A stretch of DNA of 64,000 bases from Mitsuokella jalaludinii DSM 13811 (GCF_000702905.1 NZ_JNKR01000002.1:177695-241694), one strand, 5' to 3'. Positions 1-10,000 are shown, counted from the first letter of the stretch. The notes: generated by a model from the letters alone, not told the origin. Numbers and translations: made by a program.

Positions 1-1
1 C

Positions 2-910
2 CGCTTCTCGCTCGACCGCAAGGGACTGCGCAACATCCTCTACATGTCGGAGAAGAAGAAGGACCAGGCCAAGGAGGTCTCGTCCCATTACGATTTGGGC
101 AATGAATTCTACAAGCTCTGGCTCGACCCGACGATGAGCTATTCGTGCGCGTACTTCAAGCACGAGGACGACACGCTCGAGCAGGCGCAGCGCAACAAGG
201 TGGACTACATCCTCGAGAAGCTCTACCTCAAGAAGGGCATGACGCTCTTAGACATCGGCTGCGGCTGGGGCTTTTTGCTCATCGAGGCGGCGAAGAAGTA
301 CGGCGTCAAGGGCTACGGCTGCACGCTCAGCAAGGAGCAGTGGAAGAAGGGCCAGGAGCGCATCAAGGCGGAGGGGCTCGAGGGCCAGGTGCAGATCGAG
401 CTCGTGGACTACCGCGACCTTGAGGACAAGGGGCTGATCTTCGACCGCATCGTCAGTGTCGGCATGATGGAGCATGTGGGCCGGTCGAACTACGCGACGT
501 ACATGGAGACGGCAAACCACCTGCTGAAGGACGGCGGCATCTTCCTCCTGCACACGATCACGGGCCACGATGAGGTGGTATCGGAGCCGTGGATCCGCAA
601 GTACATCTTCCCGGGCGGGACGCTGCCGTCGCTGCGCGAGCTCATCTCGCACGCCTACGATGCGGACTTCCGCGTGCTCGATGTGGAGAGCCTGCGGCGC
701 CACTACTATCGGACGCTGATGTGCTGGTACCACAATTTCCTCAAGGTCCACGATGTGGTCGCGGGCTGGAAGGACGAGTCGTTCGTGCGGATGTGGGATC
801 TCTATCTCGCGGGGTGTGCGGCGGCGTTCTACATCGGGTACATCGATATCCACCAGGTGCTGATGACGAAGGGCAACAACAATGAGCTGCCGATGACACG
901 CTGGTATTAA
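2..910 (+). CDS. cfa: Cyclopropane-fatty-acyl-phospholipid synthase (5' end outside window)
   Basis: SAM-dependent methyltransferase that adds a methylene bridge to unsaturated acyl chains of membrane phospholipids. The frame is open from base 2 and reads RFSLDRKGLRNILYMSEKK before the first ATG at 44. CFA synthases are usually near 390 residues and about 303 are visible, so the gene starts before the window and 44 is unlikely to be the true start. Visible signatures are HYDLGNEFYKLWLD (substrate-binding loop), LLDIGCGWG (SAM motif I), VSVGMMEHVG and FPGGTLPS, all typical of the family. It ends at TAA 910, followed by a repeat-bearing hairpin. Identification is confident; the missing N-terminus is certain from the open frame. 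Confidence 0.93.
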   Translation, partial: RFSLDRKGLRNILYMSEKKKDQAKEVSSHYDLGNEFYKLWLDPTMSYSCAYFKHEDDTLEQAQRNKVDYILEKLYLKKGMTLLDIGCGWGFLLIEAAKKYGVKGYGCTLSKEQWKKGQERIKAEGLEGQVQIELVDYRDLEDKGLIFDRIVSVGMMEHVGRSNYATYMETANHLLKDGGIFLLHTITGHDEVVSEPWIRKYIFPGGTLPSLRELISHAYDADFRVLDVESLRRHYYRTLMCWYHNFLKVHDVVAGWKDESFVRMWDLYLAGCAAAFYIGYIDIHQVLMTKGNNNELPMTRWY

Positions 911-927
911 GGAGCGGTTCCGGTGGC

Positions 928-1106
928 GCGCAGGGATGGATTCCGGCTTCGTCGCTCCGTTGAAATGGCCCTCATCTCGGCTGTGTGCATGGAGGCGGTG
1001 CGCCGCCTGCCGCGGCGGACTTTCATCGACTGCTCTTGCGCATGCGACTGAGGGCCAGCCCTGCGGGCGGTCACTTCGCTTCTGCAGGCGGAATCCATCC
1101 CTGCGC
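928..1106. repeat. Interspersed repeat copy A inside an 18-bp inverted repeat
   Basis: A GC-rich core (about 946-1088) is clearly homologous to two copies at 6650-6971; shared landmarks are GGCTTCGTCGCTCCG, ATGGCCCTCAT, GTGCATGGAGGC, GAGGGCCAGCCCTGCGGGCG and CTGCAGGCGGAA. The core is bracketed by a perfect 18-bp inverted repeat, 928-945 and 1089-1106, whose sequence differs from the arms of the other copies. It lies directly downstream of the CFA synthase gene. Short open frames through it are not credible genes. This 911-1248 gap otherwise holds only the nifJ terminator. Function is unknown; it resembles a MITE-like element placed in a hairpin loop. Confidence 0.8.
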
Positions 1107-1197
1107 TGAAGGTACGCTACTGCAAACGAGGGCGCTCGGGGCCCCCCCCTGCCCCATTGCGCGATTGCCTTGACTTGGTTCGCGAAACATTGGCAAA

Positions 1198-1231
1198 TAA
1201 AAAAGGCCTGTCCAAATGGACAGGTCTTTTT
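1198..1231. terminator. Intrinsic terminator of nifJ (bidirectional)
   Basis: Stem CCTGTCC (1207-1213) and GGACAGG (1218-1224) with loop AAAT, flanked by an A-run on one side and a T-run on the other. It lies 18 bases beyond the nifJ stop and could work on both strands. Confidence 0.85.
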
Positions 1232-1248
1232 CTATGCCCTGCTGGCGA

Positions 1249-4200
1249 TTATTTGCCGGCGAGGGTCTTGTAGTTGTTGTAGCGGATTTCGGCGTCGCGC
1301 TGGGTTTTCTCGAAGAGGGCTTCGGCTGCTTCTGGGAAGGTGCGCTTGAGGTTGATGTAGCGGTTCTCGCCCATGAGGAAGTCCTGGAACTTGGAGAAGT
1401 CTGGCTCTTTGGAGTCGAGGCTGAACGGGTTCTTGTCGGTGCCGACGAGCTGCGGGTTGTAGCGGTAGTTTGCCCAGTAGCCGCACTCTACGGCGAGTTT
1501 CTCCTCGAGCTGGCTGCAGCCCATGCCCTTGCGGATGCCGTGGTTGATGCACGGTGCGTAGGCGATGATGAGGGACGGGCCCGGATAAGCCTCGGCCTCG
1601 GTGATGGCCTTGAGCAGCTGGTTCTGGTCTGCGCCCATGGCGACCTGGGCGACGTAGACGTAGCCGTAGGTCTTGGCCATGAGGCCGAGATCCTTCTTGC
1701 GGGTCTTCTTGCCCGTGGCGGCGAACTGTGCAATCGCTGCTGCCGGCGTTGCCTTGGATGCCTGGCCGCCGGTGTTGGAGTAAACTTCGGTGTCGAAGAC
1801 GAAGACGTTGACGTCTGCGCCGGAGGCGAGGACGTGGTCGACGCCGCCGTAGCCGATGTCGTAAGCCCAGCCGTCGCCGCCGAAGATCCACTGGGAACGC
1901 TTGACGAAGTAGTCGCGGTTCTCGTAGAGCTTATTGAGGAGTTCATCCTCACCCTTCTCGGCTGCGAGCAGGGCTTCGAGGCGGTCGGCGCGGTCGCGCG
2001 TGCCGTTGCCGTTGTCGAGGTTCTCTACCCAGTCCTTGAGGGCTGCCTGGAGGTCTTCGCTGCCAAGGCCTTCTTCGATGGCCTTCTTGGCGTCATCGGC
2101 GAGGCCGTTGCGGACGGACTGCGTGCCGAGGAACATGCCGAGGCCGAACTCTGCGTTGTCCTCGAACAGGGAGTTGTCCCAAGCCGGGCCGTGGCCCTTG
2201 GCGTTCGTCGTGTACGGCATGGCCGGTGCGCTGCCGCCCCAGATGGAGGTGCAGCCCGTGGCATTGGCAATCATCATGCGGTCGCCGAAGAGCTGCGTGA
2301 TGAGCTTGGCGTACGGCGTCTCGCCGCAGCCGGCGCAGGCGCCGGAGAACTCGATGAGCGGCTGCTCGAACTGGCTGCCGATGACGGTCTCTTTCTTCAT
2401 CGGGTTCTTCTTCGGCGCGACTTTCTCCGTGTCGACGCCGTAGTCGAAGTAAGCCTGCTTTGCCTTGAGGTCGTCGTCAAGCGGCGTCATGTCGAGCGCC
2501 TTGACCGGGCAGACCTGCGCGCAGTTGCCGCAGCCGAGGCAGTCCATCGTGGAGACAGCCACCGTGAAGTGGTAATCCTTGACGGCGCGGACTTCCTTGG
2601 ACGGGAAGCCATCCGGTGCTGCAGCGAGCTCTTCGTCCGTCGTGAGGACCGGGCGGATGGAGGCGTGCGGGCAGACGTAGGAGCACTTGTTGCAGCCGAT
2701 GCACTTCTGGGCGTTCCAGACTGGCACGTTGATGGCCGTGCCGCGCTTCTCGTAGGCGGCACCGCCGAGCGGGTACGTGCCGTCGGCGCGGTCGCCGGCG
2801 AACTTCGAGACCGGCAGCTTGTCGCCTTCCTGGCGGTTCATGACCTCCTGGACCTCGGTGATGAACTCCGGCAGGTCGCGCTTCTCCTGCGGCTCGTCTT
2901 CGGCATCAGCCCACGAGCTCGGCACTTCGACCTTGTGCAGGGCCTCGATGCCCTGGTCGATGGCGCCGTTGTTCATGTCGACGATGTTCTGGCCCTTGCG
3001 GCCGTACGAGGTCACGACGGCTTCCTTGAGGTAGGTCACGGCCGTCTCGATCGGGATGATGTTCGCAAGTTTGAAGAACGCGGACTGCATGACCATGTTG
3101 AAGCGGCCGCCGAGGCCGAGGCCCTTGGCAATCGACACAGCGTTGACCGTGTAGAACTGGATCTCGTTCTTGGCGATGTAGCGCTTCATGGCCGCCGGCA
3201 GGTGCTTCGTGAGCTCCTCGTCGCTCCAGACCGTGTTGAGGAGGAACGTGCCGCCCTTCTTGAGGCCGGCGAGCAGGTCGTACTTGTAGACGTACGACTG
3301 CTGCGAGCAGGAGATAAAGTCGGCCTTGTTGATGAGGTACGGGCTCGTGATTGGGGACTTGCCGAAGCGCAGGTGCGACATCGTGATGCCGCCCGACTTC
3401 TTGGAGTCATAGGCGAAGTACGCCTGGGCGTACATGTCCGTCTTGTCGCCGATGATCTTGATCGCGCTCTTGTTGGCGCCGACCGTGCCGTCGGAGCCGA
3501 GGCCCCAGAACTTGCAGGCCGTCGTGCCCTCTGGAGTGAGGTCGACATCCGTCAGCGCCGGCGTCAGGCTCGTGTGCGTGACATCGTCGTCGATGCCGAT
3601 CGTGAAGCCGTCCTTCGGCGCGTCTTTCTTGAGTTCTTCAAAGACGGCGAAGATCTGGTCCGGCGTCGTGTCCTTGCCGCCGAGGCCGAAGCGGCCGCCG
3701 ATGATCGTCGGGTGCATGTCAGAATGGTAGAAGGCTGCCTTAACATCGAGGTAGAGCGGCTCGCCGAGCGAACCCGGCTCCTTCGTGTGGTCGAGGACGG
3801 CGACTTTCTCGATCGTCTTCGGCAGGAACTTGAAGAAGTGCTCGATGGAGAACGGACGGTAGAGGTGTACGTTCAAGAGACCGACCTTCTCCCCCTTCGC
3901 GTTGAGGTAGTCGACCGTCTCCTGGACCGTCTGGCAGACGGAGCCCATGGCGATGATGATGCGGTCGGCATCCTTCGCGCCGTAGTAGTCGAAGAGATGA
4001 TGCTCGCGGCCCGTGACCTTTGCGAGGTCAGCCATGGCCTCCTCGACGAGCTGCGGCAGCGCGTCGTAGAAGCTGTTGGCCGCTTCACGCGACTGGAAGT
4101 AGATGTCCGGGTTCGTCGCGGAGCCGCGCAGGACCGGGTGGTCCGGGTTCAGCGCGCGGCGGCGGAAGGCCTTGACGGCATCCCAGTCGAGAAGCTTTGC

Positions 4201-4773
4201 AAGGTCTTCGTAGTCGATCGTCTCGATCTTCTGGATCTCGTGCGACGTGCGGAAGCCGTCGAAGAAGTTGATGAACGGCACGCGGCCCTTGATGGCGACG
4301 AGATGCGCGACGGCCGAGAGGTCCATGACCTCCTGGACGCTCGCCTCGGCGAGCATGGCGCAGCCCGTCTGGCGTGCGGCCATGACATCCTGGTGGTCGC
4401 CGAAGATGTTCAGGGAGTTGGCAGCGAGTGCGCGCGCGGAGACGTGGAAGACGCCCGGCAGCAACTCGCCGGCTACCTTGTAGAGATTCGGGATCATCAG
4501 CAAGAAGCCCTGGGAAGCCGTGTACGTCGTCGTCAGTGCACCGGCCTGCAGCGAGCCGTGCACAGCGCCGGCAGCGCCGGCCTCGGACTGCAGCTCGATG
4601 ACCTTGACCTTCTGGCCGAAGAGATTCTTCGCTCCCTTGGCAGCCATTTCATCTACATGCTCAGCCATCGGCGAGGACGGCGTGATCGGGTAGATCGCCG
4701 CGACGTCGGTGAAAGCATAGGAGATGTAGGCGGCAGCTGTGTTGCCGTCCATGGTTTTCATCTTTTTGCTCAT
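1249..4773 (-). CDS. nifJ: Pyruvate:ferredoxin (flavodoxin) oxidoreductase
   Basis: Single-chain PFOR (1174 residues, normal for the family). It oxidatively decarboxylates pyruvate to acetyl-CoA and CO2 and passes two electrons to ferredoxin or flavodoxin in the cytoplasm. N-terminal TPP half shows AAAYISYAFTDVAAIYPITP. Two 4Fe-4S ferredoxin motifs are visible near the middle (CIGCNKCSYVCPHAS and CLGCGNCAQVCPVKALDM). A proximal-cluster cysteine region SGACAGCGETPYAKL and the C-terminal TPP motif GDGWAYDIGYGGVDHV follow. The start at 4773 (MSKKMKTMDGN) has AGGGGAG upstream; an earlier in-frame start at 4833 has no ribosome site. Its reduced ferredoxin could feed the NifH-like protein encoded 8 kb away, which is inference. 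Confidence 0.97.
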   Translation of the reverse strand: MSKKMKTMDGNTAAAYISYAFTDVAAIYPITPSSPMAEHVDEMAAKGAKNLFGQKVKVIELQSEAGAAGAVHGSLQAGALTTTYTASQGFLLMIPNLYKVAGELLPGVFHVSARALAANSLNIFGDHQDVMAARQTGCAMLAEASVQEVMDLSAVAHLVAIKGRVPFINFFDGFRTSHEIQKIETIDYEDLAKLLDWDAVKAFRRRALNPDHPVLRGSATNPDIYFQSREAANSFYDALPQLVEEAMADLAKVTGREHHLFDYYGAKDADRIIIAMGSVCQTVQETVDYLNAKGEKVGLLNVHLYRPFSIEHFFKFLPKTIEKVAVLDHTKEPGSLGEPLYLDVKAAFYHSDMHPTIIGGRFGLGGKDTTPDQIFAVFEELKKDAPKDGFTIGIDDDVTHTSLTPALTDVDLTPEGTTACKFWGLGSDGTVGANKSAIKIIGDKTDMYAQAYFAYDSKKSGGITMSHLRFGKSPITSPYLINKADFISCSQQSYVYKYDLLAGLKKGGTFLLNTVWSDEELTKHLPAAMKRYIAKNEIQFYTVNAVSIAKGLGLGGRFNMVMQSAFFKLANIIPIETAVTYLKEAVVTSYGRKGQNIVDMNNGAIDQGIEALHKVEVPSSWADAEDEPQEKRDLPEFITEVQEVMNRQEGDKLPVSKFAGDRADGTYPLGGAAYEKRGTAINVPVWNAQKCIGCNKCSYVCPHASIRPVLTTDEELAAAPDGFPSKEVRAVKDYHFTVAVSTMDCLGCGNCAQVCPVKALDMTPLDDDLKAKQAYFDYGVDTEKVAPKKNPMKKETVIGSQFEQPLIEFSGACAGCGETPYAKLITQLFGDRMMIANATGCTSIWGGSAPAMPYTTNAKGHGPAWDNSLFEDNAEFGLGMFLGTQSVRNGLADDAKKAIEEGLGSEDLQAALKDWVENLDNGNGTRDRADRLEALLAAEKGEDELLNKLYENRDYFVKRSQWIFGGDGWAYDIGYGGVDHVLASGADVNVFVFDTEVYSNTGGQASKATPAAAIAQFAATGKKTRKKDLGLMAKTYGYVYVAQVAMGADQNQLLKAITEAEAYPGPSLIIAYAPCINHGIRKGMGCSQLEEKLAVECGYWANYRYNPQLVGTDKNPFSLDSKEPDFSKFQDFLMGENRYINLKRTFPEAAEALFEKTQRDAEIRYNNYKTLAGK

Positions 4774-4855
4774 GTGTTTTGTTACTCCCCTCTGATATTG
4801 GATTTGACAGATGGGGCCTGTCCCCCATCGCATAGTCAGGAATAAATAGAAAAAC

Positions 4856-4882
4856 CTGATGGCAAGATTGAAGTGCCATCAG
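4856..4882 (-). promoter_or_regulatory. Hairpin with U-tract at the very start of the nifJ transcript
   Basis: On the minus strand a perfect 9-bp stem, CTGATGGCA / TGCCATCAG with a 9-nt loop, is followed by GTTTTTC. It is an intrinsic terminator by shape. It starts at the predicted +1 of the nifJ promoter (4888-4916), so it may act as an attenuator or 5' stabiliser for nifJ; it can also end the upstream permease transcript. A second stem, GATGGGG / CCCCATC, lies in the leader at 4810-4829. Confidence 0.65.
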
Positions 4883-4887
4883 ATTTC

Positions 4888-4916
4888 ATTATACGTGCTA
4901 TGCAAAAAAATGTAAA
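4888..4916 (-). promoter_or_regulatory. Promoter of nifJ
   Basis: Minus-strand TTTACA (-35, 4911-4916), 17-bp spacer, TATAAT (-10, 4888-4893). Predicted start of transcription is near 4881, giving a leader of about 108 nt before the nifJ start codon. Confidence 0.75.
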
Positions 4917-4980
4917 GATATATTCCTCACACCCACTTCCCTGCCGTCATCTGTACAGGCAGACTGCACACCAGGCGGGA

Positions 4981-6369
4981 TCAGGCCTCGCCCTGCTTGT
5001 TCTCGCGGCTGTGGCGGTAGCCGTAGAGGAAGTAGACGAGGATGCCGAGGGCGCTCCAGATCCAGAAGCGCTCCCAGGTCATCGAGGAGAGGTTGTACAT
5101 GATGTAGCCGCAGCTCACGATGGCCAGCGTGCCGACGACGTAGATGGCCGGGCAGCGGAACGGGCGCGCAAGGTCCGGGTACTTCTTGCGCATGATCATG
5201 ACGCCGACGGACGAGACGATGAAGGCAAAGAGCGTGCCGACGCTGCACATCTCGGCGATGACGTTGATCGGCGTGAAACCGCTGATGACAGCGACGGCGA
5301 GGCCGACGATGATCGTGATGCGGTGCGGCGTCGCGAAGTGCGGGTGGACCTTGCAGATGGACTGCGGGATGAGGCCGTCGCGGCTCATGGCGAAGAAGGC
5401 GCGCGTCTGCGCGTACATCATGACGAGCAGCACCGTCGTGAGGCCCGCGATGGCGCCCGTGCCGACGAGCGCGGAGCCGAAGCGGTAGCCGAGCTGGCGC
5501 AGCACGAAAGCGACCGGCTCGGCGTTGTCGAGCTCGGTATAGGGCACATTGCCCGTCATGACGGCCGTCACGGCGATGTAGAGCACCGTGCATATGAGCA
5601 GCGACGCGATGATGCCCGTCGGCATGTCGTGCGCCGGGTTCTTCGTCTCCTCTGCCGCCGTCGCGATGGAGTCGACGCCGAGGTAGGCAAAGACGATGAC
5701 AGCGGCGCCTGCCGAGACGCCGGAGAAGCCGAACGGCATGAAGGGCTCCCAGTTCGTCGGGTCGACGGACGGCGCGGCGAGGAACAAGAACAGGAAGATG
5801 GCGGCGAGCTTGACGCCGACGAGCACTTTGTTGACCGTGACGCTCTCGCGCACGCCGCGCACGAGCAGGAAGGTCAGGAAGAGCGTGATCAGCACGGCCG
5901 GCAGGTTGACGATGCCGCCGTCGGCCGGCACGCTCGTCCAGGCGGCCGGCAGCTCGATGCCGGCGGTCTTGAGGAGGCCGACGACGTAGGCGGACCAGCC
6001 GCCCGCGACGGCACTGGCGCCGACAGAGTACTCGAGCACGAGGTTCCAGCCGACGAGCCAGGCGAAGAACTCGCCGACGGAGGTGTAGGCGTAGGCGTAG
6101 GCGCTGCCGGCGACGGGCACCATGCTGGCGAGCTCGGAGTACGCCATGCTGACGAAGCCGCAGGCAATGCTGGCGAGTAGGAAGGACAGCATAAGCGCCG
6201 GGCCGGCGTACTTGGCGGCAGCGACGCCGGTCAGGACGAAGATGCCAGTGCCGACGATGACGCCGATGCCGAGCAAGGTGACGTCAAGGGAGCCCATGGC
6301 GCGCTTGAGGTGGGACTGGTGGGCATCGGCCTTGTACTCGGCGATGCTCTTGGTCCGGAAGATATTCAC
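4981..6369 (-). CDS. APC-family amino acid permease
   Basis: Integral membrane amino-acid transporter of the APC superfamily (462 residues), similar in layout to YfnA/cationic amino-acid transporters. The N-terminus shows the APC signature GSLDVTLLGIGVIVGTGIFV, followed by about twelve hydrophobic segments; a conserved VFAYLGVDSIATAAEETKNP loop lies near the middle. The chosen start is a GTG at 6369 (MNIFRTKSIAEYKA...) preceded by AAGGAG at about ten bases; an upstream in-frame ATG at 6420 runs through the leader without a ribosome site. It stands alone between tRNA-Pro and nifJ. The substrate cannot be fixed from sequence. Confidence 0.9.
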   Translation of the reverse strand: MNIFRTKSIAEYKADAHQSHLKRAMGSLDVTLLGIGVIVGTGIFVLTGVAAAKYAGPALMLSFLLASIACGFVSMAYSELASMVPVAGSAYAYAYTSVGEFFAWLVGWNLVLEYSVGASAVAGGWSAYVVGLLKTAGIELPAAWTSVPADGGIVNLPAVLITLFLTFLLVRGVRESVTVNKVLVGVKLAAIFLFLFLAAPSVDPTNWEPFMPFGFSGVSAGAAVIVFAYLGVDSIATAAEETKNPAHDMPTGIIASLLICTVLYIAVTAVMTGNVPYTELDNAEPVAFVLRQLGYRFGSALVGTGAIAGLTTVLLVMMYAQTRAFFAMSRDGLIPQSICKVHPHFATPHRITIIVGLAVAVISGFTPINVIAEMCSVGTLFAFIVSSVGVMIMRKKYPDLARPFRCPAIYVVGTLAIVSCGYIMYNLSSMTWERFWIWSALGILVYFLYGYRHSRENKQGEA

Positions 6370-6442
6370 GATACAACAACTCCTTCTATTGGGCATTACA
6401 GGTATACATTTTATCATCAATGATGGATTAGGGCAACAAAAA

Positions 6443-6466
6443 AGACCAGCCCGCTTGGACTGGTCT
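6443..6466 (-). terminator. Terminator of tRNA-Pro
   Basis: Minus-strand stem AGACCAG / CTGGTCT followed by TTTTTTG, 16 bases downstream of the tRNA 3' end. Confidence 0.85.
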
Positions 6467-6481
6467 CTGCTCTCTTGTAAA

Positions 6482-6558
6482 TGGTCGGGATGACAGGATT
6501 CGAACCTGCGGCCTCATCGTCCCGAACGATGCGCGCTACCAAACTGTGCCACATCCCG
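6482..6558 (-). tRNA. tRNA-Pro (anticodon CGG)
   Basis: A 77-nt cloverleaf with acceptor stem CGGGATG / CATCCCG, T-loop GGTTCGAATCC and encoded CCA. The anticodon stem CATCG/CGATG holds loop TTCGGGA, giving anticodon CGG (Pro, codon CCG), which fits the high GC content. Confidence 0.95.
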
Positions 6559-6570
6559 ACAACGTAGATT

Positions 6571-6599
6571 AGTATAGCGTAAATCGCGGGGTTTGGCAA
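6571..6599 (-). promoter_or_regulatory. Promoter of tRNA-Pro
   Basis: Minus-strand TTGCCA (6594-6599), 17-bp spacer, TATACT (6571-6576), about 6 bases plus a short leader before the mature tRNA end. Confidence 0.75.
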
Positions 6600-6628
6600 G
6601 GGGGAATTTGAAAAAAGTTTTGGTTGCG

Positions 6629-6813
6629 GGGGCGGGGGGACCTGTTTCGGCTTCGTCGCTCCGCTAAATGGCCCTCATTTTGCAGAGTGCATGGAGGCAG
6701 GTTCGCCGCCTGCCGCGGCGGTTTTCATCGACTGCTTTTGCGAGGTGCCGTTTGAGGGCCAGCCCTGCGGGCGGTCACTCCGCTCCTGCAGGCGAAACAG
6801 GTCCCCCCGCCCC
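6629..6813. repeat. Interspersed repeat copy B inside a 21-bp inverted repeat
   Basis: Same core as copy A, here bracketed by a perfect 21-bp inverted repeat at 6629-6649 and 6793-6813 (left arm GGGGCGGGGGGACCTGTTTCG). The arm sequence is unrelated to that of copy A. Together with copy C it fills the 6.6-7.09 kb gap, where I see no gene. Short open frames read through both copies and give near-identical arginine-rich peptides, which reflects repetition, not coding. Confidence 0.85.
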
Positions 6814-6992
6814 TAGCTGCGTCCGTTCGACTTGCCGCTCCGCTAAATGGCCCTCATTTTGCGGAGTGCATGGAGGCGGGTTCGCCTCCTGCCGCGGCGG
6901 TTTTCATCGACTGCCTTTGCGAGGTACCGTTTGAGGGCCAGCCCTGCGGGCGGTCACTCCGCTCCTGCAGGCGGAACAGGTCCCCCCGCCCC
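6814..6992. repeat. Interspersed repeat copy C (179-bp tandem duplicate of copy B)
   Basis: Landmark ATGGCCCTCAT recurs 179 bp after its place in copy B (6668 versus 6847). The right arm and the following TAGCTGCGTCCGTT are the same in both copies, so B-C is a tandem duplication of core plus right arm. Copy C lacks its own matching left arm, but its right arm can pair with the left arm of B apart from one base. Confidence 0.85.
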
Positions 6993-7031
6993 TAGCTGCG
7001 TCCGTTTTTTCGGTTGGAAGCTAGGCTTGTG

Positions 7032-7063
7032 GTCGGGGACGGACGCTGCGCTGCGTCCCCGAC
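7032..7063. other. GC-rich hairpin downstream of the RND pump gene
   Basis: Perfect 10-bp stem GTCGGGGACG / CGTCCCCGAC with a 12-nt loop, 30 bases beyond the RND stop codon. No U-tract follows on the minus strand, so it is a possible mRNA-end stabiliser rather than a clear terminator. Confidence 0.5.
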
Positions 7064-7092
7064 TCGGCTCGTCTTTGATTACCTTCTCTTCC

Positions 7093-10000
7093 CTACTTTA
7101 CCTGTCTCGCCTTTTTATGGTTGGCGAAGAACAGGAAGATGATCGGGATGACGATCAGGGTGAAGACGGTGGAGGTCAGGAGGCCGCCGATGATGACCCA
7201 GGCCATGGAGACGCGGGATTCGGAGCCGGGGGTCATGGCGAGGGCCATGGGTGTCATGCCGACCATCATGGTGATGGTGGTCATGAAGATCGGCTTGAGG
7301 CGGACGCGGCCGGCTTCGATGACAGCTTCCAGCGGGCTCTTGCCCCGATCCATGAGGGTCAGGGTGTAGTCGATGAGCAGGGTGCCGTTCTTGGCGACGA
7401 TGCCGTCCATGACGAGGATGCCGATCATGGAGAAGAGATTGAGGGTGTTGTGCGTGAGGAAGAGCATGAGGATGGAGCCGATGAGGCCGAGCGGCAGGGA
7501 GAACATGCGGATGAAGGGGGTGATGGTGGATTCGTAGAGGACGGCGAGCAGCATGTAGATGAGGATAAGGGCGAGGAAGAGCGCTGAGAGCAGCTCGCTG
7601 AAGGTCTCGTCCATGCGGGTGGCCTGTCCTTTGAACTGGTAGGTGACGTTATCGCCGAGGTCGGCTTTGGCGAAGGCTTTCTTGACATCGCGGGTGACAT
7701 CGCCCATGGGGCGGCCGCTGAGGTTGGCGCCGATGGCGACGGAGCGCTGCTTGTTGACGCGGCGGATGGTGACGGGTCCCCTGCCGTTCTGGATGGCGGC
7801 GACGTCGCCGAGGTAGATGAGCTTGCCGGAGGCGGAAAGCGGCACGCGGGCGATGTCGGAGGCCTTGTAGCTGTCGGCATCCTTGAAGCGGACTTTGATC
7901 GCGGTGTCCTGGCCGCCGTTCCTGGGGTCGCTCTTGAGCTCGCCGGCAGAGAGGCCAGAGATGGCGCTCGCAAAGGCTGTGTCGACGTCCTGCAGGGAGG
8001 TGCCGTAGGCCTTGAGCTTCTCGCGGTCGACGGTCAGGCGCAGTTCTGGCATGCCCTCGACATAGGAGGAGTTGACGTCCGTCACGCCGTCGATGGCGCG
8101 CAGGGTGTCCATGGCTTTCTCGGCGGCCGCGTCAAGCGCCGCACCGTCGTTGCTGCGCAGCTCGACCTGCAGGGCGCCGCCGCCGTTCTTCGCTCCCCCG
8201 CCGCCCGCGATGCCGGCGACATTCGTCTGTGTCTCGGCGACGCGCACGTCGGCCGTCTTGATGCCGGCGGCGAACGCGCGCACATCGTTGGCGACCTGCC
8301 AGACGGTGCGGCTGCGCTCACGGCGGTCCACGAGCTGGACCTTGATGCGGCCTTCATAGGCCGTGCTGCCGCCCGCCTGCGTCATGTAGTACTTGACTTC
8401 AGGGATCTCGGCGAGCCTGCCCTCGATGCGCTCGGCGACGCGGTTCGTCTCGGCCGACGAAGAGCCGACGGACGCCTGGATGTTGACGGTGAAGCTCGAC
8501 TCATCCGTCTGCGGCATGTACTCCATGCCGACGAGGCCGAGCGGCACCAGGGCGACGACAGCAGCAAAGACGGCCAGGATGGAAAGGAGCAGCTTTTTCG
8601 TATGGCGCAGGCTCCAATTGAGCACCTCGACGTAGAGGCGCTCGGCCCGCGCCTCCACGCGGTCCATGAAGGCAAAGGCGCGGTTCTTCGCGGGGTGGTA
8701 GCCCTTGCGGAAGAAGCGCGAGGCGAGCATCGGCGTCAGGGTGAAGGAAACGAAGAGCGAGAAGGCGCCGGCGAAGACGATCGTCAAGCCGAACTGGCGG
8801 AAGTACTGGCCCGTCATGCCCTGCATGAAGGCGATCGGCATGAAGACGGCGGCGTCGCAGAGCGTGATGGCGATGGCCGCCATGCCTATCTCCGTCCGCC
8901 CCTTCTCGGCCGCCGTATCGGGCGCCTCTCCGAGCTTCAGGTGGCGCACGATGTTCTCGAGCACGACAATCGAGTCGTCGACGAGGATGCCGACACAGAG
9001 TGTCATGCCCATCAGCGACATCATGTTGAAGGTGAAGCCCGCGAGGTACATGACGAAGAACGTCGCGATGAGCGAGGTCGGAATCGCGATCATGACAGCT
9101 GCCGTCGAGCGCCAGCCGCGCAGGAAGAAGAAGAGCACAAGGCCCGTCGTGATGAGCCCTTCTATGAGCGTGTTCATCGTGCTGTGCAGCGAGTCGCGGA
9201 CGTAGTCGGCGTCATTCGAGACGACGACGAACTGGTAATCGGGATACGTCTTGCGCAGCTTCTCGACGCTCTTCATGATGTTGGCCGCCGTCTCGACGAC
9301 GTTGGCGTCGCTGTTCTTGTAGATGAGGACATTGATGGCATCCTCGCCGTTGAGCCGGCCGTAGCGCTCCGTGCGGGCCTCGCGCTCGCGGACAGTCGCG
9401 ACGGCCGTCAGCGGGATCATCTTGCCCGCCGTGTTCTCCACCTGCACCTTCTCGATATCGCTGGGCTTCTGGAACTGCGCGACGACGCGCACGTCCGACT
9501 TCGTCGTCTCCGTGTAGACAGAGCCCGACGGCACGAGCTGGTTCTCATCCTTGATGGCCGCGGCGATCTTGGCGAGCGTCAGCTTGTAGGCCGCCATTTT
9601 CTCGCGGTCGACATCGATGGCGACTTCCCTGTCGCGGCCGCCGTGCAGCTCGACCTCCGAGACGCCGCCCGCCTGCTGGATGACCTCCGAGAAGACGTTG
9701 TCCGTCTCCGTGTAGGTGTCGGCTAGGCTGTGATTCGAGAGCACGGCGAGCTCCACGATTGGCTTCGCGTTCATGTCGCGCTTGATGACGACGGGCGAGT
9801 CGGCCTCGTCGGGCAGCTTGTTGGCGATGGCCTCGACCTTCTTGCTCGCGTCGATGGCCGCCGTGTCGGCATTCGCCGCGAAGTCGAGCTCGAGCGTCAC
9901 GCGCGCCCGCTCATAGCTCGCCGTCGAGGTGATCTTCTTGACACCCGACACCGAGGACAGCGCGTCCTCGACCGGCTTGACGACCTCCTGCTCCACCGAC

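Noticed and set aside
1216..4845. Very long open frame (about 1200 codons) antisense to nifJ
   Set aside because: It mirrors nifJ codon by codon; the protein is Val/Asp/Leu/Arg-rich low-complexity with no domains, a usual by-product of high GC content. Similar antisense frames over RND, polC, his and ahcY genes were rejected for the same reason.
6668..7587. Plus-strand open frames through repeat copies B and C
   Set aside because: They repeat the same Arg/Ala/Pro-rich peptide because the DNA is duplicated, have no ribosome sites, and run antisense into the RND gene.
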